A DNA stretch of 64,000 bases from Morinoia aosen (taxonomy: Eukaryota > Arthropoda > Malacostraca > Amphipoda > Talitridae), in the NCBI GenBank assembly GCA_030386875.1, contig CM059560.1, positions 33,350,183 to 33,414,182 on the forward strand, written 5' to 3'. Under the pieces are notes generated by a model that saw nothing but the letters and a program-made list of their open reading frames with translations, had not been told where the DNA came from and ran no database searches. The translations under genes were made by a program, and so were the position numbers. This document shows positions 11,378 to 23,414 of this stretch, piece after piece (the first letter of the stretch is position 1; each line of letters opens with the position of its first letter).

Positions 11378-11840
11378 AAAAATCATGGTCAATATTGAAT
11401 TTAATGTTGTCAACGAATTTCATAATTTTGTAGGTATAGATAGGTAATATAGTCGATTTTAAGACGTTTTACACGAATGACAATGTGCCCGGAAATGCTT
11501 ATTTTTGGGGATATTTAACTTTGAAGTTATAGGAACGTCGTTTATAAAATTGAACAAACGGAGAGGTAAATAAGCAGAAATCCGGTTCTGACGTAACGAT
11601 AGGTAAGGTTAGGTTTGGTAAAGTTAATTTAGTTAAGTATCCTAACCTAAGTAAGCCTAAAATATCTTAATTTAACTCAACCATACCGAGGCCGATGACT
11701 CCCGCCAAAAAACTTGGCGTGGTCCGCGTCCGCAAAACGCCGGAAGAGCCATATCGAAACTGCCGTTAATGCTATTCTTACCTGGCGTTATTTATCCTAT
11801 ATCTCCAAAACTAAGCATTTCCGGGTACATTGTCATTCAT

Positions 11841-12308
11841 TGTGAAAGAATGCATGCCAGAGAATGTATTGTTGTGATTGTATGTTATATGACAACTGAT
11901 GGGATTTTAGCTCATGAAGAGAATGTAAAAAAGTATGAAATATTAACAAGGATTGTACGAGAACACTGCAGGTGCCCTCTGATTGTGATGGGTGACATGA
12001 ATGGCCATGTTGGTATACTTGGTGAGCCGGTGAATGCAAATGGACAAAAATTGATAGATTTTTGTGATGAGAATGAACTTGAAAACCTGAATGTCACAAT
12101 AGGAAATGGCTTGCATACATGGCAAAGCAGGGAATGGAAAACTGCAATTGACTATATGATTGTGAATAGTAGAGCAAGAGAGTGTGTCAATGAAATGTTT
12201 GTAGATGAAGATGATTTTGATATTGATAGTGACCATAAAATGCTTGTGCTTGAATATAACTGGGGTAGAAAGGAGTCAATGCAAAAGGTCAGTAGTGTGA
12301 AAGAAAGT
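11841..12308 (+). pseudogene. LINE endonuclease domain, C-terminal part
   Basis: This is the C-terminal two thirds of an exonuclease-endonuclease-phosphatase fold that nicks target DNA in LINE retrotransposition. Recognisable motifs in order are the GDMNGHVG strand (Asp and Asn of the active site), a TW pair, IDYM, and the final DSDHKML with its catalytic Asp-His. The N-terminus is lost to 5' truncation; the ATG at 11769 lies in the host transposon and is not a real start. A single frame change just before 12308 separates it from the reverse transcriptase. Confidence 0.85.
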
Positions 12309-14914
12309 TGACAGATAAAAATGCAAACTGGGAAGAATTTAAGAATGAATTGAGTAGGTATAACTGGAACAGGTGTGGAAATGTAAATGACCTAAATGGT
12401 GAGATTGCAAGAACCTTGTATGATGTGGCAGAGCAAAAGATTGGTAGAATAAAATGTAAGAAAGGGACAGGGAATGCCAGGTGGTTTACAAGTGAGATAA
12501 AGGAAGAACGAATGAGAAGAAAGACTTTAAATAAGAAACAACGCAGTATAAGGAAAATGTATGAAAGAAACAGAATTACTGAGGATGAATGGCAGAGTGC
12601 ATGGAATGAGTACAAGGACCAGCAGAAGAAAGTAAGGAGAATGATTAATGAGGCTAGAGTTGAAGAGGAAAGACACCAAGTTGAAAATCTAAGAAAGAAA
12701 GGTCCGGATGGAATAAAAGATTGGTATAAGTTTATACAAGGTAATGATAGAAGTAGTGAAGTTCAAATTGATGAATTAGTAGTTAATGGTTGCAGTGTGC
12801 AAGATAGGATGCACCTGGTGAAAGCAGTTGAAGAATACTGGGAGGACATTGGTGGAATGAATGAGCAGGTTACAGATAATGCACCCATAAATTTTCTGAT
12901 TGATGAACGTGAACTGCAAATGGAAGACGAAATCACTTGTGAAGAGATTGTAAGTTTTTTGAAGAAAGTGAAAAATGGAAAGGCATGTGGCCCTGATAAG
13001 ATCCCATATGAGTTCTATAAATTTGGAGGAGAGAATGTGGTCAGTATGTTGAAATGTTTATTTGATGAGATATGGAAGAGTGAAAGAGTACCGGATGACT
13101 GGAACAAGTGTAATGTAGTTCTATTGCATAAGGGTGGACATAAGAGTATGAAAGAACTTAAAAATTACAGACCAATTGCACTGGGTGACACTGTATGTAA
13201 GATATTTTGTGGTATTTTGAATGAGAGAATGAAAAATTTAGTTGAGGAATTAGGAGTCCTAGGTGAAGAACAGAATGGTTTTAGGCAGGATAGACGTGGG
13301 GAAGATAATCTGTTTGTAGTGAGTGAAATAATTGAGCGAATGAGGAAGGATGATAAGAAGGTGTATTTAGCATTCCTGGATATTGAAAAAGCGTATGACA
13401 GAGTGGATCGGGTTAGGCTCTTTGAAGTTCTGAGAAAAGTTGGGTTTAGCAGAAAAATAGTAAAAATTGTACAAAGTCTGTATGAGAACACAAGCGCTAT
13501 ATACAGGTTAGGAAATTTGGAAACGGGACAAGTGAGGAGTGTTAGAGGAGTGAGACAGGGCTGTACTCTGTCTCCCCTGTTGTTTGGATTGTACACAGAA
13601 GAATTAGCAGTTCGACTGAGAAGGAGTGGCTTAGGACTGAAAGTTGGTAATGAGAGACTGAGCTGTTTGTTGTATGCTGATGATGTGGTTGTGGTTAGTG
13701 GATGTGGACATGAACTGCAAAGGATGCTTGACATTGTGAACGGATATAGTACAGATTTCAAGATGAACTTCGGTGCCGACAAAAGCAAGGTTATGGTTAT
13801 AAATAGTGATGAGACTGATAGAGACAGACTGTGGAATATTGGAGAAATCAGAATAGGTAGAACAAAAGAATACAAATATCTAGGTTGTATGATAAGTGAA
13901 GATGGATGCGCTAGAACTAAGGGTGAGAAAGTGGCAAAAGCTATGCAGTGGAGTGGACGATTAAGTAGCGTGGCCAGATACAGAGCAAACAAGTATGAAT
14001 GTGTGAGAGGAATGTGGAAGTACGAGTATGTTGCTGTACCTAGTGTCATGTATGGTATGAGTGCTCTTGCCTGGAATGGAAGTGATCTTGAAAAGCTGGA
14101 TGTAATACAAAATAAGGTAGGACGGTTAGCATTGGGTGCTCCAAAATGGACAGCTACAGAAGCCATTAGAGGTGACCTTGGGTGGAGCCTATTTTCAGAA
14201 AGAATGATGAAGGCAGTGCTGAATTATAAGGTGAGAATTGATAGAATGCAGAATAGCAGATGGGTAAAGCGAATTTTTGAATGGAATCTGAGTGTAAGCT
14301 ATTGGGAGAAAGTGTGTTGGGGGCATGCAAGGAAGCTTAGTATGCAAAAGATTATTCATGTTAGAATTGGGAGACCTGTGGATGACTGGAGTTTAATAAA
14401 TCCTGGAGGTGTAGGGCCTGAGTGGGACTGCAAGAGGTGGAAGAAAGAGATTGAGAGGAAAACAAAAGAGTATGGATTGAATAAGTGGAGGCATAGCATG
14501 GTGCGGAAGCCTACACTTGACTGGTATATGAAAAAAGAAGCACCTAAGTTTGAGATGTTCTATGATGGTAGTTTTGGAAGTCAACTCTTGTTTGCTGTGA
14601 GATGTAAGTCATTGAGTGTGAACAGACGTACATGGAGGTGGAATGAGAATAATAACAGATTATGTCGGCAGTGTATTAGTGGAGTGGAGGAAACAATTGA
14701 GCATTTTGTGCTGGAATGTAGTAAGTATGAGCAAGAGAGAGAAATTTTTATGAATGTGGTGCTTGAGCAGTATGGAGAGAATGAGTGGTATGCCAGATGT
14801 GCTGAAGATGATTGCGGTATGAGCTGTCTTGCTGGATTGGATCAGGAGTGCAATTTGAGTATCATTGAAGCTATGAAATTGTTTCTTGTGCGTGCCTGGA
14901 GTAAGAGACAGTGA
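12309..14914 (+). CDS. LINE reverse transcriptase with C-terminal zinc knuckle
   Basis: About 868 codons are open. This is the polymerase part of a LINE ORF2 that copies its own RNA at nicked DNA. An N-terminal Lys/Arg-rich linker (residues 1-180) leads to the RT fingers (GKACGPDKIPYEF near 227; NYRPIAL near 288), palm motif A (FLDIEKAYDRV near 356), RQGCTLSPLLF near 417, the catalytic LLYADDVVVV near 462, and a thumb. Near residue 785 lies a CRQC...H...C zinc knuckle (CX2C-X10-H-X4-C), usual at LINE ORF2 C-termini. The frame is uninterrupted, suggesting recent insertion. The initiating codon is not genuine: the frame should join the endonuclease upstream, from which it is separated by one frameshift. 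Confidence 0.9.
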
Positions 14915-17399
14915 CTGGAATGAGCCAGTCAGGTAGAATGGTCAGTAATGACCCAATATGCCTGGGGATGGTGTTTTGACGCACTGGCTATCCCAGTGAC
15001 GCCATCCAATGGCAGCTTGTGACAAGGATTGGTAAATCCTGAGTAGTTTAGTGGACAAGTCTGGTACCAGGCGCTGAACTCTTTGTGTGATAACTGTGGA
15101 GGGAATTGTAGGCCGTTACAAAGGCCCCGACGCTGTCGGCCCTCAATTTCAAGTTCAAGTTTGTCGGGTTTTTCTCGCCGTTTGGTGGTTGTTTGTAAAT
15201 ATTAATTTGAACGGCAAAAGAAAACTCGATCAATTCTCGAAGCGATCTGGGACAATTATGAGAGGAATAATGAAAAGCGGTTTGGAACTCAGCTTTTTCC
15301 AAGTGGAGTTTATTGGAAGAGGAAACCAGGAAACACTGGCTTTGGATCTTGATCTCGGCGAGCTTGTCTAGGTGGGCAATCCTTGCCGGAGGACCAGGCT
15401 GGCGTTGATGAAGGGCGTCACGCGATGGAGTCAGCAGGGTGAGTGAGTTGTATTTGGAGACTTGAATTAGGCAATTTGAGATAATTGAGCGAGGGTCAGT
15501 GACTTAGTTCAGGTAGAACTAATGACTCAACATATGGTGGGGTGTAAGTGAGCAAGTCAAATCCGGCTCATGTGAGCAGAAACAAGTCGGCACATTAGCA
15601 CTTTAGCTCATTAAAGGGAGCAAGTTAAGTTACTGCTTATGTGAGAATAACATTTGGCAATGGCACTCAGGAAACACCCAGGGAGATTTAAACTGTGAGT
15701 GTTGCGTGTATGGCGATGATGTAGAGGTCCTGCACAGGAGTCCAAGATGCTGGATAAAACGTTCCAGAAGAGACATCAAGACATTCCACTACTGACAATC
15801 CAACATAATAATGACAACTCTTCCCACACGGAGAAATCCGAGAAACTCCTACAGGTTTGACACCAGCTACTTTAGGATTCCCACTTTTGGCAAACTCAAA
15901 AGAGATAGGACAGATTTTTGGTTGACAGATTTTAACAATAAATAAATTGTTTAATCACTAATGCCTCTGGCTTTAAAAATCTGAGTATTAGGTTTAAGAA
16001 TTTCCAAGAATAAAGATCGTGATTCCTTACAGAGACTACGGGCAAGTAAACACGAGATCTACGGAAAATGGTGAAAATATCAAGTGACTGCACTTTTGAA
16101 AGCAGTAAAAAAAACATAAAAAAATCCTAAGTTCATGGATATAAATCCTAAACGTTGATTTCACAGGCGGAAAATACGCGAAGAAAGAAAACACGAAAGC
16201 ATGAAAGTTCCGTGTGACGATTTAGCCGGCGACTATACGCGTCGGCCTCAGCCAGAGTCGCCAGCAATTTGCACACACTTAAGATAGGCAGATAGTAGTG
16301 GGTGTTTTGTCACAAGAATGCGATGAGTTAAATTGAATTTCATTGAAATGTTTCTCTATTGATATAAGGGCGTTTACGTAAAGGTTTCCTAACAAAGTAT
16401 GGAATTAAGAAATGAAATTCCAAAATTTATCAAGCATAGGCATGAATACTTTTCGTAATTTACACATACGAGATATTTAAGAGACATCTTTAATGATTAT
16501 TTCGCGTTGAAACATATTTAAGAAAAACTGCTGCAAGTAAGTTTGTAAAAAAAGAATAAATGCTACTATAACACATGCCTATAGTATTTATAGTCACAGA
16601 GTAGTGACGAGAGACGACGGAGTGAGGTTCCGCCATTACACAAAGACGCTATCGAACGAACGCCGGCAAAATTCGCCGCGTTCATTTCAAGCAGAGATTC
16701 TCGTAGATTAGTGGATTATCGAAAAGAAAAAGAACGAGCATGATTATGCTTTGATAATAAAATCATGACACGGAAATGCAATGCACATCTGACGCAATAT
16801 TTTTACGCTAAGTCACGTTGAGAAAAGACAAACAAAGCACTGAATGAAAAGACATGCTACATCAATTTCTACGCATACTTCGTATCGTAACACTCTGCAC
16901 TGTCAACGATACTGAACACAAAGAAAAACACGATTATATTCTAACATTGATTACTCACGAGAACGACGAAAGAACACGATTATTTCCTAACACTTTTAAA
17001 CTCACGAGAATTTGCTGTAACACTGCCAAAGTAGGACGCCAAGGTAAGAGTGGCTGTTTGAAAGAAGAGACGCGCAACGCGCAGTGTTGCCACCAGAGGG
17101 CTTCTCTCTCGAAAAATGTCAAGTGTTATTTTTATTATTTTATGCATTTACACAAAAACTTCAATGATTACGAATTAGAAGTAGAAGATACTTAATAATA
17201 AATTAGAGTAATATTTTTAATGCTACTAATTAATTTATTTAAGTATGAATGGGAAATTTATAATTTTTACGCTTATGTAGCGGTATGCTACAAGTTCAAG
17301 TTCATGTAAAACGTCTTAAAATCGACTATATTACCTATCTATACATACGAAATTATTAAATTCGTTGACAACATTAAATTCAATATTGAGAAAAATCAT

Positions 17400-18239
17400 T
17401 CTAGATACTGTAGAATAACATTTCAGAAATGTTCTAAAAATTATTCTAAAGTAAATTTACATTTATCTCGAACACCTATGATGCTTTAGTATCCCCTAAA
17501 CAAACTCTGATAAGCTTTAAAAAATAGTTTTTAGGGCAACTAAGCTGTATTTAAAAATGCTAATATTCATTTTTAAATAGGACTTATTTTAGCCTCATCT
17601 CATTCGTTGTAGAGGAATAATCAGCAGAGCACTACGCCGTGAAGGTCTTCGCTCCCCCACCCCTCGTAAGATAGTTTTTCTCCAGAAACGGCACATCAAG
17701 GCAAGTGTGGTATTCTTCCAAAAGCCTCGCTCTGTTCTGTTTCAAAGTAAGCGATACATGAACATGAAATGTGCTATGAATTGTACAAGATAATGCTCAA
17801 ATTGGATGCAAGACGACGATGGTGTTTCAATAAATGGATATATAAATATAGATGCAATAGAGAAATTATCACGATGTAGATCGATCTGAATTACGACAAA
17901 AATATTATCCATCTGTTTTGGATCAATTCTTTTTCTTTAATTAAGTTTCGGTCACCAGGGACGATATTTCCCCTCAAACGCTTTATATAAAATCATGGTA
18001 GAAGTTTATGATATCCATTCTAAAACGAGACTCCGTCAGTACGGGGTCTCTGCTTCATTCTTTAGATGCCATTATTAGGTTCAGTGCATTTTCGGACTCA
18101 GTTGGCATTCTGAGCGTACAAATTTCCCATTAAACGAAGTAATTCTGTATCTGTGAAAATTAAAGCTAACGTCAATATATAAACAAAACTAAAATCTTAG
18201 ACCCAGAAGCATTTCACATCATCGTTAAAGGCATGAAAT
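17400..18239. other. AT-rich intergenic sequence
   Basis: No gene or repeat was recognised. A CT-rich patch near 17640-17670 and short inverted words near 17400-17450 are not enough to name a feature. Confidence 0.4.
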
Positions 18240-18291
18240 CACGGAGCAAAAGGGCCAGTGTAAAGTATCTTTGCACTGCCCTTTTGCTCCG
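18240..18291. repeat. Short near-perfect hairpin
   Basis: The arms ACGGAGCAAAAGGGCCAGTG and its inverse pair over about 24 bp with one bulge and one G-U, around a 3-base loop (TAT). The loop is too short for a normal microRNA precursor and there is no base composition or conservation to support one. A tiny foldback element is more likely. Confidence 0.6.
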
Positions 18292-18955
18292 TAGTTTCTT
18301 GTCATTACTTATTTCATTTCATCAAAGTGTGTCTGCATTAATAGTACTGGAAAATAGTTGGCTATTGTTCGTGTATTCCTAGCTCAAATTCCCGGAAGAA
18401 ATTCTGAGTGAAACATTAAAGCTAAAATATTTAAACATCACTATTAGCCCTATGTCAGGGATAATATAATCAATTTATACAATTTGAATACCTAGATTTT
18501 ATTGCAAAAAAAAAATAATTTAAAGATTGAATCCACGGAAAATGCATTGAAACTCTACGTCACCGAAATAACGACTGACAAAAAGAGATGTTTTACATGA
18601 ATAAAACGAGAACGAAAACTAGTTAGGGCTTCGGCATAATCGAGGTGAATTATAATTAAAACTAGAAAATTGTTAACCACAGAAAATCCTCATAGAAAAA
18701 CTCATTTCGCCATTATCTAAAATTCACACTACAACTTGAGAGAAATACAACTACAAACACATTTTGAGCAACGAAAGGCGGTATTCCACCGAAATAATAA
18801 ATGCTCCATTAAGATGCAATATTGTGTCCGATGCAATAATTAAGCTTGAGAGATTGATAAAGGCATTAAGAATAACAAACCACCGTCACAAGCAAGGTTA
18901 ATTCCTTGCAATTTTCAAACGAATCGGACGAAATTCGGCCAGTATATGTATTTTG
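18292..18955. other. AT-rich intergenic sequence
   Basis: Nothing recognisable apart from short A/T runs. Confidence 0.4.
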
Positions 18956-19335
18956 TGAAAATAAACCTTTTTTACTCGTGTAACTTTTTCGGTTTAGGGC
19001 TTAGTTTTTTTCGAAAAATTAGTTTTTTAGTATATTTCATGGATATTTCAAAATTCTACTCGTCTTCGAATTTTGATGCTAGAACAAAACCAAAGACAGT
19101 TTTAGAATCCTTGAAACATTCCTAACACACTCAAATGGGCTTTTTTCAAAATCAAATTTTTTCAATTTTTTTCAAATTTTTCAAAATTTCTAAAAACAAC
19201 TGTATTTTTTAGGGTTTAGAGGTATGTATTTTTTCGAAAAATTCATATTTGAAAAAAGCCCATTTGAGTGTGTTAGGAATGTTTCAAGGATTCTAAAACT
19301 GTCTTTGGTTTAGTTCTAGCATCAAAACTCACTGA
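18956..19335. repeat. Inverted repeat with GTTTTAGAATCCTTG arms
   Basis: The arms at about 19075-19145 and 19251-19325 are inverted copies that include CAAAGACAGTTTTAGAATCC and CATTCCTAACACACTC. A third, direct copy of the left arm with its upstream GGGCTTAGTTTTT block lies at 19640-19800. The block looks like a diverged foldback element plus a partial tandem copy. Confidence 0.7.
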
Positions 19336-19507
19336 CTCATAGGCTTTAATATGTTGAAAGTTATAGGTTTTGAATACAAGCCATAAACGAAATTTTTTGT
19401 TGAAGTGTAGTATAACGAACAATTTATGTAATTGCGTGCAGTTTTAATTTTATTTCGATAATTTCCATACATAACTTCATATTCACACTGTTAATTGTGA
19501 TTTCCAG

Positions 19508-19525
19508 CCCCCCCCCCCCCCCCCC
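19508..19525 (+). repeat. Poly-C tract (18 C)
   Basis: Eighteen consecutive cytosines are followed by an A/T run. The length may be uncertain because homopolymers are prone to sequencing error. Confidence 0.9.
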
Positions 19526-19639
19526 AATTTTTTTTTTTCATAAATATGAAATTTTTCATTTTCAGTCTGATTCTTATGAAATTTGACTATGATATGTAAC
19601 TTCTGAAGAGAAACACAATTAATTCTATTCATTTTTTTG

Positions 19640-19800
19640 TTTTAGGGCTTAGTTTTTGAAAAAAATTCACATTTGGTTTTTAGGTATTGATATTTTACTG
19701 ATATTGATATTTCAAAATGTTACTCGTCATTGAGTTTCGATGCTAGAACAAAAACAAAGACAGTTTTAGAATCCTTGGAACATTCCTAACAAATTCAAAT
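19640..19800 (+). repeat. Third copy of the 18956-19145 repeat
   Basis: Shares GGGCTTAGTTTTT, GATATTTCAAAATG, CGATGCTAGAACAAAA and GACAGTTTTAGAATCCTTG with the left arm of the inverted repeat just upstream, in direct orientation and about 85% alike by eye. Confidence 0.7.
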
Positions 19801-19874
19801 TTTTCCATTTTCCATTTGCTCTCTTTCTATATGGGGTTTAAATGGGCTCAGAGTTAAAGATTTTGGTCCCCATA

Positions 19875-19899
19875 CCCCCCCCCCCCACCGGGGGGGGGG
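19875..19899. repeat. C12-ACC-G10 palindrome
   Basis: Twelve C, then ACC, then ten G form a perfect GC hairpin with a three-base loop. Either strand could also take part in G-quadruplex-like structures. Confidence 0.85.
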
Positions 19900-20089
19900 A
19901 TCTATTGTCCGTAGCGCTATAAAATTTTAGGACCGAATAGTTCACCACCTAAGAGTTCTTTTCCAACAAAAACATGAAAAATGACCACCTGAGCGACAGG
20001 GTCCTGGGACGATCTTCTTAAGAAACATAGGATGTCTGAGTGTGCGGTATCATGGAGACCGAATTCCTCAGTGTAACATTGAAGGATGG

Positions 20090-20265
20090 CCCTTAGGTTC
20101 TTTGATATGTTTCACATTTTATTAGGATAGGTTCTCTTAGGATAGAAAAGGCTAGGATAGCTGAGGTTAGCATAAGGTAAGTAATATTGACGAATTTTTT
20201 TCATTAGTCCACCTTGCTTAACGATGACATTGTCCGTGGAATTTCCACGGGTCCTGCTACTACCT
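20090..20265 (-). repeat. Antisense copy of the CCCGTGAAAAAATT satellite
   Basis: Its reverse complement matches the start of the array at 30770-31430: ACCCGTGGAAATTCCAC, GACAATGTCATC, then GTGAAAAAAATTCGTCAATA and CTAACC-rich sequence. The family is therefore dispersed as well as tandem. Confidence 0.7.
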
Positions 20266-20275
20266 AACAATACCC

Positions 20276-20520
20276 TTGGTTTATTTGTTTGGAGTCCGCT
20301 TCTTCCATTTCTCTGTCATGCTCATAAAGATAGCCATTTAAACCGTATCTGTGATACGAGGTTCGCCACTGCCCAAGTACAATAATATTTTTATCACGGG
20401 TACTGTTAGGATGGATATATTTGTTAGTCATCTACGTCTGTAAGTTTGTTCAAAAGAGGTATTGAATCCCGTCATTTTTGTCGGGCCGTGCACACTAGCA
20501 TTAAAATAAAACCTCTTAGA
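20276..20520 (+). repeat. Dispersed repeat, pair member 1
   Basis: Matches 21270-21510 in the same orientation, sharing AAGTACAATAATATTTT-like and GTTAGGATGGAT words and AATCCCGTCATTTTTG near the end. A GGTTCGCCACTG stretch resembles a pol III B box, so a SINE is possible, but no A box was recognised. Confidence 0.6.
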
Positions 20521-21265
20521 TTACGTTGGGCCAGACTGAGCTGAGAAACAAAGCCATAAAGACAAAGACAGAAGAAAATGAAGCAAACACGTTGCTTCAG
20601 TTGAGCAGTTTGAACAATGCAATACACGGGAACACCCGTAATTTTGGACGAAGTAGAACGACGGCTTGCGACACATACGTATGTTTGGTACACGTATGGC
20701 TCAAACTGCGAAGATAGTTTTCGGGAAATGGAACTTACGAGCGCTTTGTAACAAAGTCTTTAACACAAATTTACAAATTTTCCCAACTTGCCCTAAATAA
20801 CAACATGGAGTTCAGAAAGACTCACGTTGAAAATTTTGAGAGAATAATTAAAACTAGGCTCAGGAAATTACGTCCCAAATATCCCACAGCAATTTCCATG
20901 TGAAAATAAATTGCGAAATGAAGAGTACAATTAGCAAGTTTTAAAAATACATATTTTCCAATCAAAACTGTATAATAAAATGCTAGGTGTCTCCATAAAT
21001 TTATAAATAAAAATATTTTTATGCGTTATTTCTCCTATGTTATTACAACGGGGATCAGCTGCCTTGCTTGGTATCATAGATACCATTCAAATGAAATAAA
21101 AGGCTTGGCCATCTGTTCACTTTTATAAGCAAGTCAAAAATATTGAATGAAAATTGAATCTATTGTTTAATAAAATGCAGCTTATCCCAATGAAAAAGAT
21201 ATAGCAAATTTTTTCAAAAAATTCTTGGCTGATTATAATTTTAAGTAATGATTTAAATATTAATA
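20521..21265. other. Intergenic sequence, no gene seen
   Basis: Short open frames at 20472-20717 on both strands overlap each other and lack family signatures. The rest is AT-rich. Confidence 0.4.
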
Positions 21266-21269
21266 TACA

Positions 21270-21510
21270 GTTTTTGCTTGCTTGGTGCGTGTGTCTGTGG
21301 CGTTCTTAAGGATGCTTAATGACTGAGGTACGAATTTCACCAGTGCACAAGTACAAGAATATTTTAATCGCGGGTGCTATTAGGATGGATCTAATTGTTT
21401 GTCACCCATATCTTGCGACTTATTTTCAAGGAAACTCTCGAATCCCGTCATTTTTGCCGGGTCATGTGAGCTAGTATTTAATTATAATGGAATTTGTATA
21501 CATTAAATTG
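21270..21510 (+). repeat. Dispersed repeat, pair member 2
   Basis: About 240 bp similar to 20276-20520. Both end in CCCGTCATTTTTG(T/C)CGGG followed by an AT-rich stretch. Confidence 0.6.
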
Positions 21511-21522
21511 TTTGATTTAGGC

Positions 21523-21765
21523 CACGGTAGAGGAAACCAGGTAGAGTTATTTCTATAGAAAAAATACACCTCTTCTTGTTCGGCTAGCCAATAGAACGGC
21601 TTCATTTCAAATAAATTGGATGACGTCACCATTGCAAGTCGTTAAGTCAATGGTGGTGCCAAATTTGGAGCTAGCAGTGTTGTCAGATGCAATATGAGCT
21701 CTGCTATTGGTTCGTTGCCATGACGTCAGTATTGCCTCACGGTCGACGAAAAAAAGACTGGTAAA
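21523..21765 (+). mobile_element. MITE (CACGGTAGAGGAAAC family), right end missing
   Basis: Aligns with the complete copy at 29739-30011 from CACGGTAGAGGAAACCAGG through GACGTCACCATT, GGAGCTAGCAGTGTTG and CACGGTCGACGAAAAAAA, then loses similarity before the right inverted repeat. The flank to 21904 contains CACTAGCGGTGTGGAGCG, partly echoed at 22236-22250, so the SINE that follows may have split another unclassified element. Confidence 0.75.
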
Positions 21766-21904
21766 GCTCATTTCACACTAGCGGTGTGGAGCGACGGAAA
21801 GATTCTTACAGCTCTTCCCACGCAAAGATTAAGCGTCAGAGCACACCGGCTTGCTTTTACACAGCCGCTCAATTCGACGGTCCTTCCCCCGAGACAGTAA
21901 TAAA

Positions 21905-22180
21905 TAATGAAGGCATCTACGGATGCTTTATTTCCAATCAAGCCTGATACATATCACCTTGTACATTGGATTTTCAAATGCCTTATAACTAACGCCAGGA
22001 CGCCATGCATGACGCTTTCCCCGGTCAAGACCGGTACCCATTTCAGACACCTGGGTAGAGTGGGGTATTGTGCTTGGTATTTTTCTCCTATTCCCAACAG
22101 AGAAAATCGCCACCAGCGCCGGGACACGAACCCGGGTCTGTCGCACGGCGGCAGATCCTCTAGCCACACGACTATGGCAG
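21905..22180 (-). mobile_element. tRNA-derived SINE, copy 3 (antisense, diverged)
   Basis: Read on the minus strand, it has a B box GGTTCGTGTCCC, the GCGATTTTC, CCAGGTGTC and GGTACCGG blocks of the other copies, and the GGAAATAAAGCATC tail. It is more diverged than the copies at 6711 and 56975 and lacks the GTTT tail. Confidence 0.85.
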
Positions 22181-23414
22181 TAATCGTCAGTATTGCTCAT
22201 GCAATACTGCCAGAATAATTAGCAGAAAATGGATGGAGCGACGGTGTGGAGCGCGAAGACACAGTCAATGTAAAAAGGCCTTTAGACTGCAGCAGAGCTC
22301 TGGAGTGGCAGTCGCAAGTGACCCTCTGGTCAGAGTTGCCATGCACAGACCGAGCGACCTCCCCCCGAGTGCGGTACAGCGTTGGAGATTAAGTTCTCTA
22401 GAAGAAGAGCAGGATCAGGGATTGTAGCCAAAAGAGTTCGAGAAAAAGGTGCAATAACTAAGAAAATTGGTAGGCTTTAAACGGTTGATTGAATGGTAAT
22501 TTTTTGAGAGGTGATACGAAAATGTTGAAGTTTTTGAGCTAATCTTTGTCATATATTTCAATGTGGTTATGCGTTCCACGAAGTTTGGTGCTCTTGGGCA
22601 TAAAAAAGTTTGTCGCCCGGTACATCTCGACAGCGAAGGACAGCTGCACAATTCACACAGGCAATTACCCATATGATTGGTTCAAATTCCCGAAACCCTG
22701 CAATCTTATTATTTTCACCTATTCTTAATTATATTTCTCGTAAAAATCAAAATAAATTCTCAAAAGTAGTCAAAACAAGTTTTTCTAAGTTGACACCTTC
22801 AACATTAATCATTCTCATCGATAAGCTTGTAAGATTATTACGAATTTTAAATGCTTTCAAAAAATTAAAGGCATGTTAATTAACCAGACATGCAAACCAA
22901 TAATCATCCAAGCTTCGATCCCCTTTTTTTTAGTAGATTTAACACTAAGATGATAGAAACGTCGCAATGCATGCAAGCAATGAGACTGTATCAAACCAAT
23001 GCCGTAGGTCATACCCGGCAGAGCACAGCACCAAAACGGGGTAGGGTTACTCTTAGTCCTTCACTCGGACGGCGGTGCGAGGGTGAAATTTATTGCTTGC
23101 TTCTAGAGTACAAAATATCCCGGACATTGTAACACGAGACGTCGCACGCACACTTCCGCGGTCGGTACCATCAGGTGCCCGGGTGAGTGGTTTATGATGT
23201 GACGGAAGATGCAAGCGTTTTATTTGCCCTTCTTGACGAGGCAATAATTAAAGCGGGAAATGAGACGTACTTTAAAAAGCGGGAAATGAGACTTAGAGCA
23301 TCACTTTCGCAAGTGATCACATAACGTAAGAAAATAATTGCGGTATAGAGTCAAGTTTTATATGAGGAATTGTCTTAGAATAAATATAACGCTACAAACA
23401 AAATTTTATTTTAG
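22181..23414. other. Intergenic sequence, no gene established
   Basis: The short frames on both strands overlap and carry no domain signature. GGGAAATGAGAC occurs twice near 23260-23290. A GC-richer island near 22990-23220 is not assigned. Confidence 0.35.

Larger units (their letters stand above)
11841..17300 (+). mobile_element. 5'-truncated LINE inserted in a foldback arm
   Basis: The insertion is flanked by TTCAT (11836-11840 and 17301-17305), a short target duplication. The element starts inside the apurinic-type endonuclease domain, continues through a full reverse transcriptase region to a stop at 14912-14914, and is followed by about 2.4 kb without coding frames that is either a long 3' UTR or includes other insertions. 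There is no poly-A tail at 17300; the sequence ends CTACAAGTTCAAG. It belongs to the endonuclease-bearing non-LTR group, but the clade was not resolved. Confidence 0.8.
11387..17390. mobile_element. Mutator-like foldback split by a LINE (9-bp TSD)
   Basis: The left end GGTCAATATTGAATTTAATG and the right end, its near-exact inverse ending AATATTGAG, are flanked by the exact 9-bp duplication AAAAATCAT (11378-11386 and 17391-17399). The arms agree over at least 150 bp, but the right arm is split: its inner part is at about 11760-11840 and its outer part at 17301-17390. Closing the gap gives an element of about 540 bp like those at 2339-3009 and 3853-5937. A 9-bp duplication with long inverted ends is the Mutator-like signature. 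No transposase is present. Confidence 0.85.

Noticed and set aside
11769-11840. Start codon of the LINE endonuclease frame
   Set aside because: This stretch belongs to the arm of the foldback element, so the ATG is fortuitous and the LINE begins at about 11841.
13165-14166. 333-codon minus-strand frame
   Set aside because: It is the antisense shadow of the LINE reverse transcriptase, which has all its motifs on the plus strand.
18240-18291. MicroRNA precursor
   Set aside because: The stem is good, but the loop is only three bases and there is no sign of expression or conservation.
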